Source of the DNA: Paludibacteraceae bacterium
GTDB taxonomy: Bacteria > Bacteroidota > Bacteroidia > Bacteroidales > Paludibacteraceae
Assembly: GCA_017558065.1 (NCBI GenBank)
Contig: JAFYWK010000056.1
Coordinates: 1 to 64,000 of the forward strand
DNA length: 64,000 nt
Direction of reading: 5' to 3'
Both the position numbers and the translations under genes were made by a program. A model generated the notes under the pieces. The model was given only the letters and a program-made list of their open reading frames with translations, ran no database searches and was not told the DNA's origin. Within the stretch, counting starts at the first letter, position 1; each line of letters opens with the position of its first letter. Shown here piece by piece: positions 60,658 to 64,000 of this stretch.

Positions 60658-60688
60658 CAAAGATACGAAAATAAAAGCACATTTGCAA
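60658..60688 (-). promoter_or_regulatory. Promoter of pta-ackA
   Basis: On the minus strand, TTG (60688-60686), a 20-bp spacer and TATCTTTG (60665-60658), about 42 bp before the pta ATG. Confidence 0.7.
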
Positions 60689-60779
60689 GTAAAATTGCCA
60701 AAACTTTCTTTTAAGGAGAGGAAAGTAGGCAAAAATATCCCTAATATATACAAAAAATTCATACTTTTTGCGTTTTTTC

Positions 60780-60810
60780 TTGGTCAATCCAATTTTTTGT
60801 AGTACCTTTG
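60780..60810 (+). promoter_or_regulatory. Promoter of the tRNA gene
   Basis: TTG (60780-60782), a 20-bp spacer and TACCTTTG (60803-60810), 22 bp before the mature tRNA 5' end. Confidence 0.7.
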
Positions 60811-60831
60811 CAGTCGCATTCGAGAATTGCA

Positions 60832-60906
60832 GGTCCTATAGCTCAGTTGGTTAGTAGCACCTGACTCATAATCAGGGGGTCCTTGGTTCAAGCCCAAGTG
60901 GGACCA
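60832..60906 (+). tRNA. tRNA with anticodon CAU (elongator Met or, more likely, Ile2)
   Basis: The acceptor stem GGTCCTA pairs with TGGGACC, with discriminator A at 60906. The anticodon arm is CCTGA-CTCATAA-TCAGG, giving CAU. The T arm is CTTGG-TTCAAGC-CCAAG. CCA is not encoded. The acceptor pairs C4-G69 and C5-G68 are those recognised by TilS on tRNA-Ile2 in E. coli, so a lysidine-modified AUA-reading tRNA is plausible. The D arm (GCTC..TAGC) has one base more than usual and a C-T mismatch where GCTC/GAGC is expected. Confidence 0.9.
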
Positions 60907-60907
60907 C

Positions 60908-60940
60908 AAAAAGAGTTGCCTAATTTAGGCAACTCTTTTT
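60908..60940. terminator. Bidirectional rho-independent terminator
   Basis: A 15-bp perfect stem (60908-60922 with 60926-60940) has A-run and T-run ends. It serves the tRNA and the convergent barrel gene. Confidence 0.93.
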
Positions 60941-60972
60941 GCTTTATATCCTATGAAATAAGAATAATATGC

Positions 60973-62670
60973 TTAGAACTTCCACTTGATACCTGCCAAG
61001 AAATGGATACCTTGTGATTGGTAGCCATAGAAGATATCGTGCTTGCGGTTGAGGTAGTTGTTGAGTTGTAGATAGGCTATCAACCAGCGGTTGATGGCAT
61101 ATTGTCCTCCCAGATTGAGTGTGATAGTGGGCTTGAGTAGTTTGTCTCCCTGTGTGGTGCATGCCAAACGGCTACCTGCGAAGTGGTTGTCGGAGTAGAG
61201 ACTCCATTTGGAGTCAATATGTATATCTACGCGTGCGTGCGCGTCCCAGTTAGGGCGATCATAAACGGGTAAGGAGTCAGAGAAATGGAAATAGTAATTG
61301 CCTTGCATGTTGAGTTCCACTATATCGCGGTAATGATAGTGCAAAGATGCTCCCACCTTGCAGGTATGATACTCTGCCTGATCTAAATGATACGCTTGTA
61401 CGGCAAGAGATTGGGCGGTATCAGTTTGTGCCACCATCACATTGCCTTGCTTGGTATAGGCGTATCCGCCGTAGATGTCCAGAAGCAATGTTTTGATAGG
61501 GCGAAGCTTGAATCCGAGCTGTGCATCCACAGGCATGTAGTCGCGAGGCGAGCGTTCATTAAGCCCCTCTACGATATTGAGGTAACGGTTGTATCCTAAG
61601 TATTCTTCCACAGACCCTATGCCAAATCTACCTTTAGCACGGGTATAGACATGAAAGAGGTCATCCATCATACGCCACTCCAAGTTCACATTGGGCGAGG
61701 GGGCGAAACTCAGGTTCTTGATCGTACTTAACATCTCTCCACGACCAATATGCATATCCAAATTGATTCCCGCGTGCAGGCGTATATGCTTGGTAGTAAG
61801 CGTATAGAATGGTTCCAAACAAATCGCATGATGTGCAGAGAGTGCTTGTGTGAGCGATAGTTGGTCACTCAGAGGGGTGTACATGTGGTTTTGCACATAT
61901 GCCTTGACACCAGCGCCATGAAGGTCGTTGCTCCATCCTATGTCCAGATGGGATTGGATAAGGTGCTCCACCATGTAGTTGGTGGCGATGAAGGCAGCAT
62001 AACCCGTTTGCACTCGGTATTGCACGGGCGACTTGGCTGTAGATTCGACACCTATTTTAGCGTTGGCTTGCCATAGTGTTTGCCAATCGGATGCACGCAA
62101 CTGAGATATAGATGTGCATGACAATGCGTGGTTGCCATCAAAATAGCGACCGTAATAGGAGTAGAAATCATTGTTGCCTTCAATGCCTACATAAAGGTCT
62201 GCCCCCGATAGATGAGTAGTCACCAGCATGCCCAATTGGGATTGCGAATAGGAATCTATACCCCAATACGCATCGTGGTTGGCATAGAGAGCGAGCGACA
62301 TCTTCTTCTTATGGTGAATGTCGTATCCGAAGTGAAGGTGCGTGTTGCGGTAGCCAGCAGCGCCGTCTAAGATACCCTGTAATGGTGATTGAGGTATGAA
62401 ACGCGTCTCCGCAGGTGGCAGTTGGTTAACATTGTAACCAATAGCCAAGGAGTCGGAGTAGGTGGAGTAAATAACGGGGTTGAGTTGCAAATCGGGGGTG
62501 ATGATTGCAGGGCGCGAGTTGATCTTGCCCGCACTTTGTATGACAGGTTGGAAGTCGCGTTCTACTGTCACTACTCTGCTCAGGGTAGTGTCGTTCTGAG
62601 CAGATGATAGTTGGTAGTTTCCTGTTGATAATAGACAGATTGCAATGAATAGTATGATAGACTTTCTCAT
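60973..62670 (-). CDS. Outer-membrane beta-barrel protein (TonB receptor-like, no plug)
   Basis: The 565-residue protein has a signal peptide (to LSSAQ). The N-terminal segment TLSRVVTVERDFQPVIQSAG is followed by alternating amphipathic beta-strands. It ends GIHFLAGIKWKF with a terminal Phe, typical of outer-membrane barrels. No plug domain is visible, so it is not a complete TonB-dependent transporter. It overlaps the stop of the upstream TPR gene by 4 bp (ATGA), so the two are probably translated together and may act together. I recall such TPR-barrel pairs in Bacteroidales, without a known function. Confidence 0.7.
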   Translation of the reverse strand: MRKSIILFIAICLLSTGNYQLSSAQNDTTLSRVVTVERDFQPVIQSAGKINSRPAIITPDLQLNPVIYSTYSDSLAIGYNVNQLPPAETRFIPQSPLQGILDGAAGYRNTHLHFGYDIHHKKKMSLALYANHDAYWGIDSYSQSQLGMLVTTHLSGADLYVGIEGNNDFYSYYGRYFDGNHALSCTSISQLRASDWQTLWQANAKIGVESTAKSPVQYRVQTGYAAFIATNYMVEHLIQSHLDIGWSNDLHGAGVKAYVQNHMYTPLSDQLSLTQALSAHHAICLEPFYTLTTKHIRLHAGINLDMHIGRGEMLSTIKNLSFAPSPNVNLEWRMMDDLFHVYTRAKGRFGIGSVEEYLGYNRYLNIVEGLNERSPRDYMPVDAQLGFKLRPIKTLLLDIYGGYAYTKQGNVMVAQTDTAQSLAVQAYHLDQAEYHTCKVGASLHYHYRDIVELNMQGNYYFHFSDSLPVYDRPNWDAHARVDIHIDSKWSLYSDNHFAGSRLACTTQGDKLLKPTITLNLGGQYAINRWLIAYLQLNNYLNRKHDIFYGYQSQGIHFLAGIKWKF

Positions 62671-64000
62671 AGTGATTCCTCCTCTGTTTCGTAATTTTCT
62701 TCCTCTACTACCGCGTTCTCTGCCTCTTCAATGGCAGCTAGCTTCTCGGCGATAATTGTTTGTATATCATCTTCTTGGCGATAATTGCTCTGCAGTGCAA
62801 GGAGATATTGTTTGGCTTGGAAAAGGTCATCGCGCTGCATATTGATGTCGGCTAAGAGTATCATACTTTTGGCCAACCAATACTGCTGTGAGGTCTGCAT
62901 CTGGGTGAAGGACATGATTTCTTGTTCCGCCAAATCGGTAGAACCGAGTTGCAGATAGGCATAAGCCAATTGATATTTAGCTTCTGCTCCAATAGCGGTG
63001 CGCACCTCTTTGGCAAGTGGCGTAAGGTCCACAACGGCTAATCCAAATTGCTGGTCATGCAGGTGGGCTTTCGCGCGGAAATAGAGTGCTTCTTGGCGGA
63101 TTGGTTCAGAGAGCGCTTCTTGCTCGAGCAACTGAGTCGCCACTTCTATCACCGATGCGGTGTTCTTCTCTTCTTGGCTGCATCGTAACATGCCCAATAG
63201 GGCTGTGATACGATTGGCAGATGATGAGGCGAATTGCAGCATGCGTTGGAAATAGGTATGTGCAGTCTGATAGTCGGCCTTGTCATAGGTGAGTTCGGCT
63301 ACGCGCATACATGCTTCTTCCAGATGCGGATTGCCGTCCATGTCAGCCAAGATGCGATACTGCTCAATCGCCGCATCATACTGGTGCAGTTGGTAGTAAC
63401 TATTGGCTGCATAGTAGCGTGCCGCTACGCAATAGCGACCTTGTGGGCAGAAGGTTGCCAGATAGGTGGTCAGACCTGCTGCTGCCTGTTCATAATGACC
63501 CATGATGTATTGCAATTCGGCAGTAACATAGACCAATGAGTCCTCTTGAGTAGTGGTTTGCATATTGATTTTACCCAAGGTCTTGGTATATGCCAAGTAA
63601 TCATTGATATTATTCGTCTCAACGTACACTTGTTCCAAGTTTTCGAGGGCAGTATATGCCTCTTCGCTACCAGCATACTTCTCGATGGTGCTCTTAAATG
63701 CAGGAATAGCATTATCGTATTGATGCAATGTGCGATACACCATACCCAACTCCAGAGAGGACTTGGGTGCCTTGTCGCTATTGGGGTACTGCTGGATGAT
63801 GCGTTGATACACTTCGACTGTTGTTTGAGGTTGGTCTAATTGCAGGTATGCACGAGCCGTTTCGTAGAGAGCATCATCAGCATAGTCCGAACGAGGATAA
63901 CTGGTCGAGAGTTTCTTCATTGTTTGAATTTTCTCGGGGTAGCGATGCAGGAATCCCAAGGCATATCCCTTTTGGAAGAGTGCATAATCGACCCCATATT
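62667..64000 (-). CDS. Tetratricopeptide-repeat protein, 5' end outside window
   Basis: The frame is open to the window edge (codons above 63959 read VDYALFQKGYALGFLHRYPE), so the true start is beyond 64000; the TTG at 63959 is internal. At least ten TPR-like helical pairs are seen, for example YPRSDYADDALYETARAYLQ, YPNSDKAPKSSLELGMVYRT and YYAANSYYQLHQYDAAIEQY. These are of the kind found in YbgF/BamD-like periplasmic proteins. The C-terminus is very acidic (EEAENAVVEEENYETEEE). It is coupled to the barrel gene. Confidence 0.85.
   Translation of the reverse strand, partial: YGVDYALFQKGYALGFLHRYPEKIQTMKKLSTSYPRSDYADDALYETARAYLQLDQPQTTVEVYQRIIQQYPNSDKAPKSSLELGMVYRTLHQYDNAIPAFKSTIEKYAGSEEAYTALENLEQVYVETNNINDYLAYTKTLGKINMQTTTQEDSLVYVTAELQYIMGHYEQAAAGLTTYLATFCPQGRYCVAARYYAANSYYQLHQYDAAIEQYRILADMDGNPHLEEACMRVAELTYDKADYQTAHTYFQRMLQFASSSANRITALLGMLRCSQEEKNTASVIEVATQLLEQEALSEPIRQEALYFRAKAHLHDQQFGLAVVDLTPLAKEVRTAIGAEAKYQLAYAYLQLGSTDLAEQEIMSFTQMQTSQQYWLAKSMILLADINMQRDDLFQAKQYLLALQSNYRQEDDIQTIIAEKLAAIEEAENAVVEEENYETEEESL

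Noticed and set aside
60973-62670. Complete TonB-dependent transporter
   Set aside because: No plug domain or TonB box is visible, so only an outer-membrane barrel is claimed.

Overview
The window looks like a chromosome segment of an anaerobic, carbohydrate-degrading member of the Bacteroidales (Bacteroidota). The evidence is a SusC/SusD pair, a GldJ-type lipoprotein, a DUF4270 lipoprotein, many surface lipoproteins and repeated Bacteroidota-type promoters (TTG, 19-20 bp, TAnnTTTG). The pta-ackA pair fits acetate-producing fermentation. A gut or rumen source is plausible but not shown.

Layout. 1-495: 3' end of an IS3-type transposase. 837-7265 (-): folP, cdaA, metG, a MATE exporter and an FGE-like protein, apparently one operon. 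7452-9527 (+): gldJ and gcvH. 9607-11864 (-): DUF4270 lipoprotein and a short GT5 protein, divergent from panC-pdxB-proS (12020-15372, +). 15445-18723 (-): dacB, birA, rfbB. 19172-54835 (+): a polysaccharide utilisation locus (PUL) of 18 consecutive genes. 54844-60616 (-): pta, ackA, GH13, ubiA-type prenyltransferase, maf. 60832-60906: a tRNA with anticodon CAU. 60973-64000 (-): a TPR protein (partial) and an outer-membrane barrel.

The PUL reads as a beta-1,3-glucan (laminarin or fungal type, with beta-1,6 branches) degradation system. It has a SusC/SusD pair, three GH16 enzymes, a GH128-like enzyme, a GH81 endo-beta-1,3-glucanase, a GH30 and a GH3. It also has a cytoplasmic GH94/GH149-clan phosphorylase of about 1,130 residues next to a GPH-type sugar symporter. 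A run of secreted multi-domain proteins (38777-50544) shares modules I cannot assign to a named family. The model is surface cleavage, import of oligosaccharides and energy-saving phosphorolysis in the cytoplasm. The susC gene carries one in-frame TAA, so it is either broken, variable, or mis-sequenced here.

The most unusual signal is a family of degenerate short 'word' repeats in 10- or 11-bp units. They sit just before start codons, often behind a GC-rich hairpin, and nearly always with the G-poor strand as the mRNA strand. The same words also lie in frame inside unrelated coding sequences (pdxB, the phosphorylase, GH3, GH81, maf), and they build the start and signal peptide of two GH16 genes. 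A second pattern is a C-terminal tail of about 26 residues shared by six secreted proteins of the PUL and absent from its lipoproteins. It is a candidate type IX secretion sorting tail.
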